A DNA stretch of 64,000 nt from Cephalopachus bancanus (GCA_027257055.1 JAPVLO010000182.1:4340001-4404000), one strand, 5' to 3'; positions 23,225-34,932 are shown, numbered from the stretch's first letter. Notes: generated from the letters alone by a model not told the origin. Numbers and translations are program-made.

Positions 23225-23510
23225 AGCTGGAGGCAGTGGCTCATGCCTGTGATCCCAGCACTTTGGGAGGCAGAGGTGAATGGGTTGCCTGAGCTCAGGG
23301 GTTCGAGACCAGCCTGGGCAACATGGCGAGCTCTCATCTCAACAATAAATCAAAAAATCAACCAGGCGTGGTGGTTCATGCCTGTGGTTCCAGCTGTTTG
23401 GAAGTCTGAGGCAGAAGGATTGCCTGAGCCAGCAGGTCGAGGTTACGGTGGCCGTGAGCGTGCCACTGCACTCCAGCCTGGGCGACAGAGTGGGGCTCCA
23501 GATGAAAGAA
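23225..23510 (+). repeat. Alu, full length
   Basis: From GGAGGCAGTGGCTCATGCCT to GGGGCTCCAGATGAAAG. Its A tail has become a simple repeat. Confidence 0.92.
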
Positions 23511-23521
23511 AGAAAGGAAAG

Positions 23522-23560
<39 letters not shown>

Positions 23561-23575
23561 AGAAAGAAAGAAAGT
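23511..23575. repeat. (GAAA)n/(GA)n microsatellite
   Basis: A purine simple repeat that grew from the A tail of the preceding Alu. Confidence 0.95.
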
Positions 23576-23786
23576 TCTATTCTCGAAGTGTCCCTGAGCA
23601 TTGGTATGTTCATAAATTGACCCCAGTGTCCTCCATTCCCAGCGGGTGTATAAACCCGAGAATGAATGGTACTTTTAAATATCTGACCTCATGTTGTCTT
23701 AGAATCGGTGAAGAGTTAGTTTGTGGTGGAAAGGATATGAGGGGTGGAGAGGAGGGCTTATTTCTCTCACTCTCTCTCTCTCTCTT

Positions 23787-24080
23787 TTTTTTTTGTTTGA
23801 GTTGGAGTCTCACTCTGTCATCTAGGCTGGAATGCCGTGGCATGCTCACGGCCACCGCACCCTTGACCTGCTGGCTCAGGTGATCCTTCCACCTCAGTCT
23901 TCCAAGTAGTGGAACTACAGGCATACACCACCATGCTCAGCTAAATTTTTTTATTTATTGTAGAGACAAGTTCTTACCAAGTTGTCCAGGCTGGTCTCGA
24001 ACCTGTTAGCTCGGGCAATCCTCTCACCTCGGCCTCCCAAAGTGCTGGGATTAAAGGCATGAGCCACCGCGCCTGGCCCG
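23787..24080 (-). repeat. Alu, full length
   Basis: Preceded by a (CT)n run from about 23762, it extends to GAGCCACCGCGCCTGGCC. Confidence 0.93.
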
Positions 24081-24525
24081 GCTTATTTCTCTTATAGAAT
24101 TCTGAGATATCCATGAAGACCATTCTACCAAGGTGAGGTTCATCTTAATCCTGGACCACTCCATGTCTATCTTCCCAGACACACTCGTCTTCCAGTGGCA
24201 TTTCTCGTTGCTCCACCCGTGTCTCTTTCACTGGCTCTTCCTCCTCCACTGAACATATCTTTGAGTTTTACCTTCACTCACCTACACACCCCATCTAGCA
24301 GTCCTGTCCACTTCCGTGACTCTGTCCCCAGCTGTTGTGACTCCGTCCAATGACCCTAGTCCATACCTCTCCCAAACATTATACTTCAAAGTCTTGACCA
24401 CTTAGCGTTTCCATTTAGATATCTTGACGATTTCTCAAAATCGACATATAGGAAAACTGATGTTTTTCTTTTTATCATAAAACTAATGTATCCTCATAGT
24501 AACAAAACCACTGAAAGATATAAAA
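24081..24525. other. Unique DNA, nothing firm
   Basis: Pyrimidine-rich, with a faint resemblance to minus-strand LINE2. No exon was seen. Confidence 0.35.
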
Positions 24526-24660
24526 AATTGGCCAGGTATGGTGGCTCAAGCCTGTAATTCCAGCACTTTGGGAGGCCGAGAAGAGAGGATTGCGTGAGCT
24601 CAGGGTTTGAGACCAGCCTGGACAACTTGGTGAAACCTCGTCTCTACAATAAATAAAAAC
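24526..24660 (+). repeat. Alu left monomer, left of an L1 insertion
   Basis: From GGCCAGGTATGGTGGCTCAA to the mid A-rich linker ACAATAAATAAAAAC, where the L1 begins. Confidence 0.93.
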
Positions 24661-25945
24661 AATATGGCCCATACGTTTTGGGTTTTGTTCAGGAATTGGA
24701 TGCCAGTTCCAATTTCCATAAGGGTGTGTCCTGCATTTTCTAAGGTTCTTATGGTTTTTGGTTTTACATTTAGGTCTCTGATCCATTTAGAGTTAATTTT
24801 TGTGTATGGGGATAGATCGGGGTCTTGTCTGAGTCTTCTGCATGTGGTCAGCCAGTTTTCCCAGCACCATTTACTGAACAGGCACGGGCCATAAGAGATA
24901 AGATAGACAAGTGGGACCTCATTAAACTGACAAGCTTCTGCAAAGCCAAAGAAACCATCAAACAGGGAGACAGGAGAACAGGGAGACAGCCAACAGACTG
25001 GGAAAAAGGCTTTGCCAACTCCATGTCTGACAAAGACCTAACATCTTGGATCTACAAGGAACTCAAACATGCTGAAAAGAAAAAAACAAACAACCCCAGT
25101 ACAAAGTGGGCAAAAGATATGAACACACACTTCACAAAAGAAGACATCCGAGCAGCCAACAGACACATGAAGAAATGTTCAACCTCACTAATCATCAGGG
25201 AGATGCAAATTAAAACTACACTGAGATACCACCTAACTCCAGTCAGAATGGCCATTATCAATAACTCAAAAAATAACAGATGCTGGAGAGGATGTGGTGA
25301 AAAGGGAACACTTCTACACTGTTGCTGGGAGTGTAAACTAGTGCAACCTCCGTGGAAAGCAGGTGGCGATTCCTAAAAACTCTAAATATCGACCTCCCAT
25401 ATGACCCCCCAATCCCCCTACTGGGAATATACCCTGAAGAACACAAATCACTCTATAAAAAAGATACTTGCACACGTATGTTTATCACAGCATTGTTCAC
25501 AATAGCAAGAACCTGGAACCAACCATGCTGTCCATCAAAAGAGGACTGGATTAAAAAATGTGGTACATCTACACGATGGAAGACTACGCAGTCATAAAAA
25601 AGAACAAAATCATGAATTTCGCAGCAACCTGGATGGAACTAGAGTCTATAATACTGAGTGATCTTTCACAGAAACAAAGATCTGAGTATCACATGTTCTC
25701 ACTTATAAGTGGACCTTGAACATCTATCATAACACTATAAGAAAAGGATCAACAGTGGTGGGAATCTATGGGGGGGCAGGGAGGGTAAGGGTGGTGGGAT
25801 GAATGGTTGTCAATATCTGTCTGGGGACGGGAGGGATACCCCTTATCAACAAGGGTCCCTGAACGATGCATATTTGTATACCTAACCCTTAACTGTACCC
25901 CACAATTTTAAAATAAAAAATATGTTTAATAATAAAAAAAGTAGA
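24661..25945 (+). mobile_element. L1 with inverted 5' end, inserted in an Alu
   Basis: Positions 24661 to about 24890 are ORF2 sequence in reverse orientation. From about 24893 to 25925 the plus strand encodes the C-terminal part of ORF2 ([19 protein letters not shown], later WKAGGDS) and the 3' UTR. A poly(A) of the AATAAA kind follows. This is the twin-priming structure. The flanks ACAATAAATAAAAAC and ACAAATAAATAAAC are an imperfect target duplication in the Alu linker. ORF2 is truncated and carries stops, so the element is dead. Confidence 0.92.
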
Positions 25946-26110
25946 CAAATAAATAAACTGAGCGTGGTAGTGCGCAGCTATAGTTTTAGCTACTTGGAAG
26001 GCTGAGGTGGAAGGATTGCCTGAGCCCAGCAGGTCGAGGCTGTGGTGGCTCTGTGCATGCCACTGCACTCCAGCCTAGGCAACCAAGTGAGATTCTGACT
26101 CAAAAAAAAG
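25946..26110 (+). repeat. Alu right monomer, right of the L1 insertion
   Basis: From ACTGAGCGTGGTAGTGCGC to GATTCTGACTC plus an A tail, completing the Alu begun at 24526. Confidence 0.92.
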
Positions 26111-26515
26111 GTATAGAAAGTTAAAAATTCTACGCCACCATACACTACTTATTTTTTTGTTACTTCTTTTTACAAAAATGGGATAATGTTATAAATACTT
26201 TCTCTGCATTTTGCTAAGAATATCGTGTGAAAGTTTCCATTCCTTCACCCTTCCATGTTTGCAGTTATAAATTTAATTTATTTTTAAAATAGCTATATGA
26301 TTGTCTATAGTATGAATGTGTCACAACTTACTCTGATTCTGATGGGCATTCTTTTTGCTTCAAGGTTTCTATCTGGGAAAAAAAAATGCTGTCATTCATC
26401 TATATTTTTCAATCATCTAGAATAGCTTAAATAGTGTAAAAATTGTCTTTCCTTTATGGTTAGTTACGACGGAGATGCTACAGCACTTTGGACTGGTCCT
26501 TTAAAAAAATAAAAT
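26111..26515 (-). repeat. Old L1-like fragment (reverse strand)
   Basis: 'aaaaatgggataatgttata' then 'atatgattgtctatagtatg' resembles reverse-strand ORF2/3' sequence of an ancient L1. Highly diverged. Confidence 0.4.
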
Positions 26516-26800
26516 AAAAGGCACGGCTCTCACCTGTAATCCCAGCACTTTGGGAGTTGGAGATGAGAGGATTGCCTGAGTCCAGGGGTTCGAGACCAAC
26601 CTGGTCATCTTGGAGAGACCTTGTCTCTATAATAAATAAAAAAATTAGCTGGGCATGGTGGTGTACTCCTGTGGTTCCAGCTACTTGGAAGGCTGAGGCA
26701 GAAGGATCGCCTGAGCCCAGGAGGTTGAGACTACAGTGGCCATGAGCATGACACTGCACTCTGGCCTGAGTGACAGAGTGAGACCCCGACTCAAAAAAAT
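26516..26800 (+). repeat. Alu, full length
   Basis: From GGCACGGCTCTCACCTGTAA to GACCCCGACTC plus an A tail. Confidence 0.93.
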
Positions 26801-27539
26801 ATAATAATGAATAAAAATAAAATCTTAACTATTTTTGAACATCTCCAAGGCTACTGAGCTAAGTATTTTATCACTTCTGGGATCAATTTGGCAGTTTCTA
26901 TTTGACTCAAAAATCATGCATATCCTCTAAATTTTCCAATTGCCATAGACTTTTAAACAATGTTCCTTTATGGGTTTTTTTTTCATCTCTTTCATATTAA
27001 ACTTTCGGTCTTTCCCCCAAATCTGCTTTTCCTCCAGTTGTATGAAGATCAGGAAAAGAAACCACCATCATCCACAAATGGAAGTCAACCCTGGCTCCTT
27101 CTCATCCCTCACCTTCTACAATCAACCTTCCATCCAATCCCATCTGCCTCTAAAATAGCTCTTTGGTCTGCCTGTCCACTCCTCTGGACTGTCACTGCCG
27201 TTGCTTCTCTTCATCAATATCACCATCATATCTTTCCTGGCCTATTGGGATGCCTTCTAATCTGTTCCTCTGTATTTTCACTTGCCCAGGTCTGCATCAT
27301 CTTCACAGGATTGGAGAGATGCTAAAATTCCCATTGGATCATGGCACCTCTGACTGAAAATTTCTTCCGTGGAATTGCATTGTTAAGTGCTAAAGTCCAG
27401 GAGGCAGGAAGGATTGGAAGAAACCAAACACAAAAAAGCGACATAAATCTATTCACCAGATAAAACAGCGTATATTCTCCTGGTAGTTATCTCAAGAGAA
27501 TAAAAATTTTTATGCTTTCCTGTATTAAAAAGAAAACAC
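26801..27539 (-). repeat. Unique DNA with a LINE2 fragment (reverse strand)
   Basis: Positions about 27080-27400 ('ccttctacaatcaaccttcc', 'taaaatagctctttggtctg') resemble reverse-strand LINE2. A frame of 121 codons crossing it is incidental. Confidence 0.45.
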
Positions 27540-27817
27540 AGCCGGGCTTGGTGGCTCAGCCTGTAATCCCGCGCCTTTGGGAGGCTGAGGTGAGTGGACT
27601 GCTTGAGCCCGCGGGTTCGAGACCCGCCTGGGGAACTTGGCAAGCCCTCATCTCTACAGTAAATCAAAATTAGCCGGGCGTGGTAACACGCACCTGTAGT
27701 TCCAGCTACTTGGAAGGCTGAGGCGGAAGGATCGCCGGAGCCCAGCAGGTCGAGGCGGCAGTGGCCGGGAGCGGGCTGGGCGACTGAGTGAGACTCCAAC
27801 TCAAAAAAAAAAAAAAG
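27540..27817 (+). repeat. Young Alu, short 3' end
   Basis: Contains GGCTCAGCCTG and CGCGGGTTCGAGACCCGCC. The CACTGCACTCCAG block is deleted. The A tail is followed by 'gaaaacacac', matching 'gaaaacacag' on the left. Confidence 0.94.
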
Positions 27818-28842
27818 AAAACACACATTTCCTATAAGTATGCATCATTTATGTCATCAGGAAAACTTTCTCATTATCATCTTTTAGTTTTATTATTTTT
27901 AAAATTTTTATTTTAAAGACGTGGGCATAATTCAGCGTTAGGACTACACGTGGTCATTGCACAGGTAAAGTCTGGGCCTCACTTTGGTCTCTACTTCACC
28001 TGATTTGAGATCAGGTGCCCTTTTAGATGAAGTGTGCCCAACCCCTCCCTCGCCCGACAGTTTCCCACTACTGTCAACCCCTTTCCCGTAGTAAGCTCGT
28101 TTTTCCATTAAGGTTTCAGCACATGCGACGCCGTCTGTTGGAACAGTCTTTCTTTGATGCTTGCCTGGCTTCTTCTTCCTTTTCCTTGAGGCCTCAAGCT
28201 GCATGTCAGTCTCTCAGGATTCCTTTGAGATGGACCAGACGTCATCCTCTCCATCACACTCAGTCCTGCTCCACTGTCCCTTGCCTTGAGAACACTAGTC
28301 CTCACTTGAAACCATTTGTGTGGCTATCAGACAAGGTCTGTCCCCATCCCTCCGGTGAAGGTTACAGAGACCAGGGACCGGCTCTGTCGGGCTCAACAGC
28401 GAAATCCCTGTGTCTGGCCCTGTGTTGAACACAAAGAGCTCCAACAAAACCTTGGTAACCCTAGGATTGTTTCGCTGTATGTAATAACTTTCTAACATAC
28501 TCTTATCTTGTGCTTCAGTGAGATGTGTCCTCTTTGGTGTCTGGGACTGTGTCTTACACCTCTCGACACTCTCTTGGGGGCTCCACGGACCCCTGGCTAA
28601 CATTGGTTTCTCCATGAATGTGTCCCCGAATGTTGTGCTTCCACTGCTGCTATTGTCTTCTCCTGCTGCACTAGGACAAAGCTAAATGGAGGTCAGGTCC
28701 TAACACCTGGTTTCAATTCTTTTGACGATTCTTTAGCTCTTGTGACTATCGTTAGATGGTATTAGTTCCCACGTAAATCACAGCTCCTTTTTTGTGTGCT
28801 CCCTGCATCCTCCTCCCAATGGTGAAGTTTGCTGTCCCCTCT
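27818..28842. other. Unique DNA, no gene recognised
   Basis: Frames of up to 133 codons on both strands (about 27944-28615) have no motif or splice framing that I recognise. They may be old repeat or chance. Confidence 0.4.
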
Positions 28843-29235
28843 TGTTATGGACTGACTTATGTCCCCTCAAATTCATGTGTTGAAGTCCTAACCCCCAGGA
28901 CTTCGGAATGAGACTGTATTGGGCGACAGAGTCTTTAAAGTGCTTGTTAAAGTTAACTGAGGTCAGAAGAGGAAAGCCCTAGCCCAGTAGACCTGGTGTT
29001 CTTATAAGAAGAGGAAGAGGCTTCAGACATTCAGGTGTGTAGAGGAAAGACCGCATGAGGATACAGCAAGAGGCTGCCATTTTCAAGCCAAGAAAAGAGA
29101 TCTTAGGAAAAACCAACCCTAACACTGCCTTGATCTTGGACCTCTAGCTTGCAGAATGGTGAGAAAATAAATGACTGTTGTCTAAGCCAGCCAGGCTATG
29201 GTATTTTGTTATAGCAACCCAAGCAGACTAATATA
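28843..29235 (+). mobile_element. MaLR-type LTR (MLT1/MST group)
   Basis: It starts TGTTATGGACTGACTTATGT and contains 'gttcttataagaagagga', 'ccttgatcttggacctctag' and 'gagaaaataaatgactgttg'. It ends near ACTAATATA, the known order of this ERVL-MaLR LTR. The flanks 'cctct' and 'cttct' are a possible decayed 5-bp duplication. Plus orientation, with AATAAA present. Confidence 0.8.
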
Positions 29236-29958
29236 CTTCTGTTGAAGAACTCATTTGGGTTTCCCAGAGCTAGACAAAGACGTCTTAGTGGCACTGTCCT
29301 TTGCTGCACTCCATGCTGGTGGCCGATCAACTGCCCCCGGCAGGGATAACCACCCTTCCAGGTGATGTTTTCTGAAGGGTGGGTTTCTTGATGTTTTAGG
29401 AACATGCGTCTGCTCCTCCCACCTCTGCCAGAAGATGGGGACAGCTTTATCTTCCTTCTTTACTCAGGAATTTCAATCCTAGGATCCTAGGAAGCCATTG
29501 CCACGCTCCCCCACCCCCCACCAACTCTTCCTTTATTATTTTATTTTAGAAGGCCATTCAGATACCCTTCAAATAAAACTCCTGTGATCAGTCATAATAA
29601 CATGGAGTTCCTGTTTCAGGCATCCAAATTAGGATTCTACTAAAGTGAAAACTCTCTTCTGGGCTTTCCCTCAGGACTTCAGGAAGCAAAGAAAGCCCAC
29701 AAAACCTTCCTTGGGAATAATATCTTTCTCTGAGAAAGATAAATCAATCTCTCAAAGTAAATGTTGGAATCGTCATCAGACTCTATTTCTTGGTTTCACT
29801 AGTCAGAAACCACAATATTTGTTCTTGAAACAAGATTGAGGAAACCGAATGCCAAGAAAAACATGGCTTTTTATCATAGGTTTATTGGAGTTTATAATCT
29901 ACAATCAATGATGAGAAAGTAAAATTTGACCTTTTGGGCAGGAGCCATGCCAATAAAA
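29236..29958. other. Unique DNA, nothing recognised
   Basis: No exon or repeat was recognised; C-rich around 29507-29522. Confidence 0.4.
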
Positions 29959-30293
29959 GGCTGGTCTCGAACCTGTGGGCTCAAGCAACCCTCTCACCTC
30001 GGCCTCCCAAAGTGTTGGGATTATAGGCATGAGCCTCCGCACCCAGCCTTAATACTTTTATTTATTGTGGAGACGAGGTCTTGCCAAGTTGCACAGGCTG
30101 ATCTTGAATCCCCTAGGCTCAGGCAATCCTCTCACCTCTGCCTCCCAAATTGTTGGGATTACAGGCGTGAGCCAGCATGCCTGGTACATCAATTAATGTT
30201 TATCACTAGACAGTTCATAAAAATAATTGGTGGAACACAGTGTCAGATGACTGGTACCAACTGAAACAGCTGTTTTACTTTTGGCTTTAGTTC
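29959..30293 (-). repeat. Local duplication, copy 1 (two Alu left monomers plus unique tail)
   Basis: It contains the 5' end of one minus-strand Alu (29959-30049), the left monomer of another (30050-30186) and about 107 bases of unique DNA ('tggtggaacacagtgtcaga', 'gaaacagctgttttac'). The same three parts in the same order recur at 30763-31096. Confidence 0.88.
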
Positions 30294-30404
30294 AGCCTAT
30301 CCAGACACAACAGCAACAATGATAGGAAAGAATAGAAAATAAATGAATAATGCCTAATACCTAAACATCAATTCGTGTTTTGGTTTTTCTATTTGTTCTT
30401 TTCT

Positions 30405-30988
30405 TTTCTTTTTCGAGTCGGAGTCTCACTCTGTCACCCAGGCTGGAGTGCAGTGGCACACTCATAACCACCACAGCCTCGAACTGCTGGACTCAGGCAA
30501 TCCTTCTGCCTCAGTCTTCCAAGTAGCTAGAACCACAGGCACACACCACCATGCCTGGTTAATTTTTTTTTTTGAGTTGGAGTCCCCTCGGTCACCCAGG
30601 CTGGAGTGCAGTGGCACGTTCACAGCCACTGCAGCCTTGAACTTCTGGGCTCAGGTGATTCTCCCACCTCAGCCTTCCAAGTAACTGGAACTATGGGCAC
30701 GCGCCACCATGCCTGGCTAATTTTTGATTTATTGTAGAGATGAGGTCCCGCCGAGTTACCCAGGCTGGTCTTGAACCTGTGGGCTCAGGCAATCCACCTG
30801 CCTTGGCCTCCCAAAGTGCTGGGATTACAGGCATGAGCCTCCGCGCCCAGCCTTAATTGTTTTATTTACTGTGGAGACAAGGTCTTGCCAAGTTGCCCAG
30901 ACTGATCTTGAACCCCTGGGCTCAAGAAATCCTCTCACTTCTGCTTCCCAAAGTGTTGGGATTACAGGTGTGAGCCAGTATGCCTGGT
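30405..30988 (-). repeat. Older Alu split by a younger Alu
   Basis: The right monomer (30409-30561) and left monomer (30853-30988) belong to one Alu. A complete Alu at about 30570-30852 separates them at the linker. Confidence 0.88.
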
Positions 30989-31096
30989 GCGTCAATTAAT
31001 TTTTATCATTAAACAGTTCATTAAAATAATTGGTGGAACACAGTGTCAGATAACGCGTACCAATTGAAACAGCTGTTTTACATTTGGCTTTAGTTC
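30763..31096 (-). repeat. Local duplication, copy 2
   Basis: Matches 29959-30293 at an offset of about 804 bases, including the non-Alu tail, so shared descent and not just Alu similarity explains it. Confidence 0.88.
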
Positions 31097-31122
31097 CTAA
31101 ACTTACCATAGAAAACGTTCAA

Positions 31123-31412
31123 GTCGGGAGGGTTGGCTCACACCTGCAATCCCAGCCCTTTGGAAGGCTGAGGTGAGAGGATTGCCTGAACCCAGGGTTT
31201 GAGACCAGCCTGGGCAACTTGGTGAGACCTCATCTCTACAATTAAAAAAAAAAAATTAGCCAGGCATGGTGGCGTGCACTCTAAGTTCCAGCTACTTGGA
31301 AGACTGAGGCGGAAGGGTCGCCTGAGCCCAGCAGGTCAACGCTGCGGTGGCCATGAGCGTGCCACTGCACTCCAGCCTGGGCGACAACAGTGAGACTCCA
31401 ACTCAAAAAAAG
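31123..31412 (+). repeat. Alu, full length
   Basis: From AAGTCGGGAGGGTTGGCTCA to GACTCCAACTC plus an A tail. Confidence 0.93.
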
Positions 31413-31416
31413 AGAC

Positions 31417-31490
31417 ATACTTCATCAACAAGGGTCCCTGCATAATCAACGTTTGTATACCTAACCCTGAATTGTACCCCACATCTTTTT
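31417..31490 (+). mobile_element. L1 3' end, left part, split by a young Alu
   Basis: 'tcaacaagggtccctg', 'tttgtatacctaaccctga' and 'attgtaccccacatctt' match the 3' UTR end of the L1 at 25845-25905. The last bases continue at 31724. Confidence 0.85.
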
Positions 31491-31723
31491 TTGTTTTTTT
31501 TTTTTGAGTTGGAGTCTCACTCTGTCGCCCAGACTGGAGTGCAGGGGCCGCTCCCGGCCACCGCAACCTCGACCTGCTGGGCTCCGGCGATCCTTCCGTC
31601 TCAGCCTTCCGAGTAGCTGGAACTACAGGCGCGCGCTACCACGCCCGGCTAATTTTTGATTTATTGTAGAGATGAGGTCTTGCCAAGTTGCCCAGGCGGG
31701 TCACGAACCCGCGGGCTCAGGCT
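31491..31723 (-). repeat. Young Alu, 5'-truncated, in an L1 3' end
   Basis: GTACCCCACATCTT occurs on both sides, a perfect 14-bp target duplication. The Alu stops in the left monomer just past the B box (GCGGGCTCAGG). Confidence 0.95.
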
Positions 31724-31760
31724 GTACCCCACATCTTTATAATTATTTTTAAAAAAGAAA
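31724..31760 (+). mobile_element. L1 3' end, right part and A tail
   Basis: GTACCCCACATCTTTATAA then an A-rich end completes the L1 fragment begun at 31417. Confidence 0.8.
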
Positions 31761-32352
31761 ACACTAAAATGTTTTTTGTTACCAAGTCTCTGCTTTGGTA
31801 CCTAAGCCTTCTGGGGTCATGGGAAAATAGAGTAAATACAGAGACAAGTCTGATTTGCAGAAATGTAGGATACTTTTGCTGTCTTCATTTTGTACTCTAG
31901 CATCAGAAGGAGCAACATGACATTTCAAGCCCCAGTTGCAAAAGGCTATTAACAAAGAATATGTAGGTAAATTCCTTTCTTCTGTGATGCAATGCCTGTC
32001 GCAGCTACCTCCCAATTTATTCTCCCCATCCCCATGACAACCCACATCAATCATAAGCAGCCAGTTCACGATCAGCTGGAAGGAGAGGAACCCTTAACCC
32101 CAGCTCAAGTGGCTTCATTTCCAACAGTGGTCTGGTCTCTTGGTGAAGGCTTGCTATACAACAATACTGAGTAGCCAGTCATTAGTACTGGAGGACCTAA
32201 GGGTGCCAGAGCTTTTGGCACCAAGGACTACTCAGATTCTGTTTTCCTCTTTAACGTCCAATTAGGAACAAGATTGCATACACCCTCCACTTCCCACCTC
32301 AGACTCAATCGTTAAATAAGATTTCAGTGATTCCAGATAAAAAGCAATGTTG
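31761..32352. other. Unique DNA, nothing recognised
   Basis: No exon or known repeat was recognised on either strand. Confidence 0.4.
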
Positions 32353-32640
32353 AGCCGGGTTCGGTGGCCCAATCTGTCAACCCGCGCCTTCGGGAGGCTG
32401 AGGTGAGTGGATTGCCTCAGCCCGCGGGTTCGAGACCCGCCTGGGCAACTTGGTGAGAGCTCATCTACGCAATAAATCAAAAATTAGCCGGGCGTGGTAG
32501 CGCACGCCTGTAGTTCCAGCTACATGGAAGGCTGAGGCGGAAGGATCGCCAGGGCCCAGCAGGTCAAGGCTGCGGTGGCCAGGAGCGGCCACTGCACTCC
32601 AGTCTGGGCGACAGAGTGAGACTCCAACTCAAAAAAAATA
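32353..32640 (+). repeat. Young Alu
   Basis: It has CGCGGGTTCGAGACCCGCC and is flanked by AAAAAGCAATGTT on both sides. Confidence 0.95.
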
Positions 32641-32666
32641 AAAAATAAAAAGTAAAAAAAAGCAAT

Positions 32667-33327
32667 GTTCAATGGCACCGGGCAGCAAATTAATTGTTCA
32701 AAGTCCCTATCGGAAAGAAAATGATAGGTCAACCACAACTGCAGTTCTCTGTTCCTTAGCTCTGATGGCTAGTACACCTCACCATAAATCCTTTTGATGA
32801 ACCACTTCTAGAAGCTTCCTCAACCAAAATATCTTTTACAAATTTTTCAGGTTGAGATGAACCAGTTAAAGATACACCAAGTCATAGTTAAACTTACCAG
32901 AGATTTATAACAGCTTTTCTCCCCAGTAGGGGATAGAGTAATTATTCTTCGTGTAGTTTGTAATCCTGAATTGGATAAGGCTCAACTACTCCCAAAAAGA
33001 CTTCGATGTAAAGGCAGACAGAAGAATACATAATTGACATGTCTGTCTACTATTTACCAATTTTACCAATAACTTCATTGTATTCTCCTGGTAAGTAGAT
33101 TTCGCATCTTCTCCTTTAAAACCTTAAGTAAAATCTCTCAGCATGTGCATTTAAGCAGTAGAACACTGATAACACTTTTCTTTACATTAAATTTGGCATC
33201 ACACCAAAGCATTATGAACTTACAAAACAGAAAGCATTCATCTTATTGTTGAGAAAGACACAGACACATAATTGCAATACAGGCTGATAATAAGTACAGT
33301 TATGATAAGTACAGATAAAATCAATAT
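32667..33327. other. Unique DNA, nothing recognised
   Basis: AT-rich; no exon or known repeat was seen. Confidence 0.4.
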
Positions 33328-33574
33328 TGGCCAGATGCAGTGGCTCACACCTGCAATCCTAGCACTTTGGGAGACAGAGGCGAAATGTTGGTAAGACTTA
33401 TCTCTACAATAAATAAAAAATCAGCCAGGCATGGTGGCACACGCCTGTAGTTCCAGCTACTTGGAAGGCTGAGGCAGAAGAATCACCTGAGCCCAGCAGG
33501 TTGAGGCTGCGGTGGCTGGGAGCATGCCACTTCATTCCAACTCCAACTCCAACTCAAAAAAGAGAGAGAGAGAG
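33328..33574 (+). repeat. Alu with internal deletion and (GA)n tail
   Basis: The left monomer lacks the B-box block between GAGGCGA and AGACTTATC. The tail turns into (GA)n. Confidence 0.9.
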
Positions 33575-33790
33575 ACCAGGCACGGCGGCTCAAGTCTGTG
33601 ATACCAGCACTTTGGGAGACTGAGGCAAGAGGACTGCCTGAGCCCAGGGGTTCGAGACCAACCTGGACAACATGAAGAGACATTCTCTGCAATAAATAAA
33701 TTAGCCAGGCGTAGTGGCACAAGCCACCAGCTACTTGGAAGTCTGAGGCAGAAGGATCTCCTGAGCCCAGCAGGTAGAGGCGGCGGTGGA
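33575..33790 (+). repeat. Alu, 3'-truncated
   Basis: From CCAGGCACGGCGGCTCAAG to GGCGGCGGTGG, where it stops without an A tail, suggesting a later deletion. Confidence 0.88.
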
Positions 33791-34932
33791 ATGTCTTGAA
33801 ATGTGAAAAGAATTCATGACAGTTTAGGAAGAAAAGCATACTCTAGGAAGAGAAAATAGGTTCAGAAGCAAGTGATATCAGAGCAAATGGCAGAGTAAAG
33901 ATCTGTAACAATTCTCAAGTCCATAAAGTGGTGAGAAAATTGGGGGAAAATGGCCAAATCAACATTTTCAGGAAGCAAGATATTGACAAAAGACTTGTAA
34001 CAACCTGGGGAGTACTTATAAAACAGCTGACTCTTGGCAGGAAGAGTGAGTTTTGTGATGTTCTAATTTGTCCCATTTTTCATTCTCTAGCTCCACAGCG
34101 GCTTTGAAAATTAACAGCCCATACTCGTGGTGAAAATCAGCATCTTGGCGTCACCAGAGGCAAAAGAATGGAACTGTAGTTCCTTTAAAGGTTCATTCTC
34201 AGAGAATTAGCATTATTTGACCTGGCTGGTGATTCCCTGGAAGACCTTAGTTGCTGTCTATATTTCACCTGGCTCACTGCTTCCCTAGTGCAAACAGTCT
34301 CTCCCCTGAGGGCGTTTATCTAAACAATTACAGGTGATTGCTTAATTTCACTGTTGCCTGCAGAGGTGGATAATATTTAGGGCAAGCAATACACCAATCA
34401 AAGAGCTTTAAAGGAAGCGCTAGGGAAGGAGATGTCCATGGGGAATTTAAAAATCTCCTACATATTTTTGAGAATCTAGAAAATCATGCCTGTATGTAGG
34501 GTCGTGCATACCCCCAGGTTGTGCATACGCCATGCTCAGAAAACATCTGAGAAGGTCTTACGTTCTCATCTCTGCTGACATGAGGCTCTGCACAAGCAGA
34601 AAATGAAGACTGAGACATTGTCAGCTGACTGTCTGTTGAAGCATGTCCCAACATCCAACAGAGTCCCTTGGCAAAGGCGGGTAAGCCTATTGGTTCCAGG
34701 TGGTTAAAAAAAATCTCTGTCCAATCATTCGTTGACCTCTAAGCGAAATTAACAAAGACTTCAGTGGCCACACACAGCAAAGAACACAAATATTTCACAG
34801 AGTTAGTTCAGAAATGTCACTAAACAGACAAACCACGATAATCATAACAAACAGCAATAACAACAAACGCTGGAGAGGGAGAAATCCAATTTCTAGAGTT
34901 ATCGTATTCTCAGCAAAATAGCATAAGACATG
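33791..34932. other. Unique or old-repeat DNA, no gene recognised
   Basis: Part of 34030-34560 may be an old LTR (weak impression only). About 34730-34932 looks like the 5' UTR of the ancient L1 that follows. Confidence 0.35.

Noticed and set aside
22985..23620. A 211-codon plus-strand frame
   Set aside because: It is a read-through of two Alus and a GA microsatellite.
24825..25376. A 183-codon plus-strand frame with real protein character
   Set aside because: It is the C-terminal part of L1 ORF2 in a truncated, inverted copy, so it was annotated as a mobile element, not a gene.
27944..28615. Lysine/arginine-rich minus frames and a 133-codon plus frame, considered as a processed pseudogene
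   Set aside because: No target duplication, poly(A) or recognised parent protein could be seen.
34030..34560. Possible ERVL-type LTR
   Set aside because: Only a vague resemblance. No TG...CA termini or duplication could be placed.
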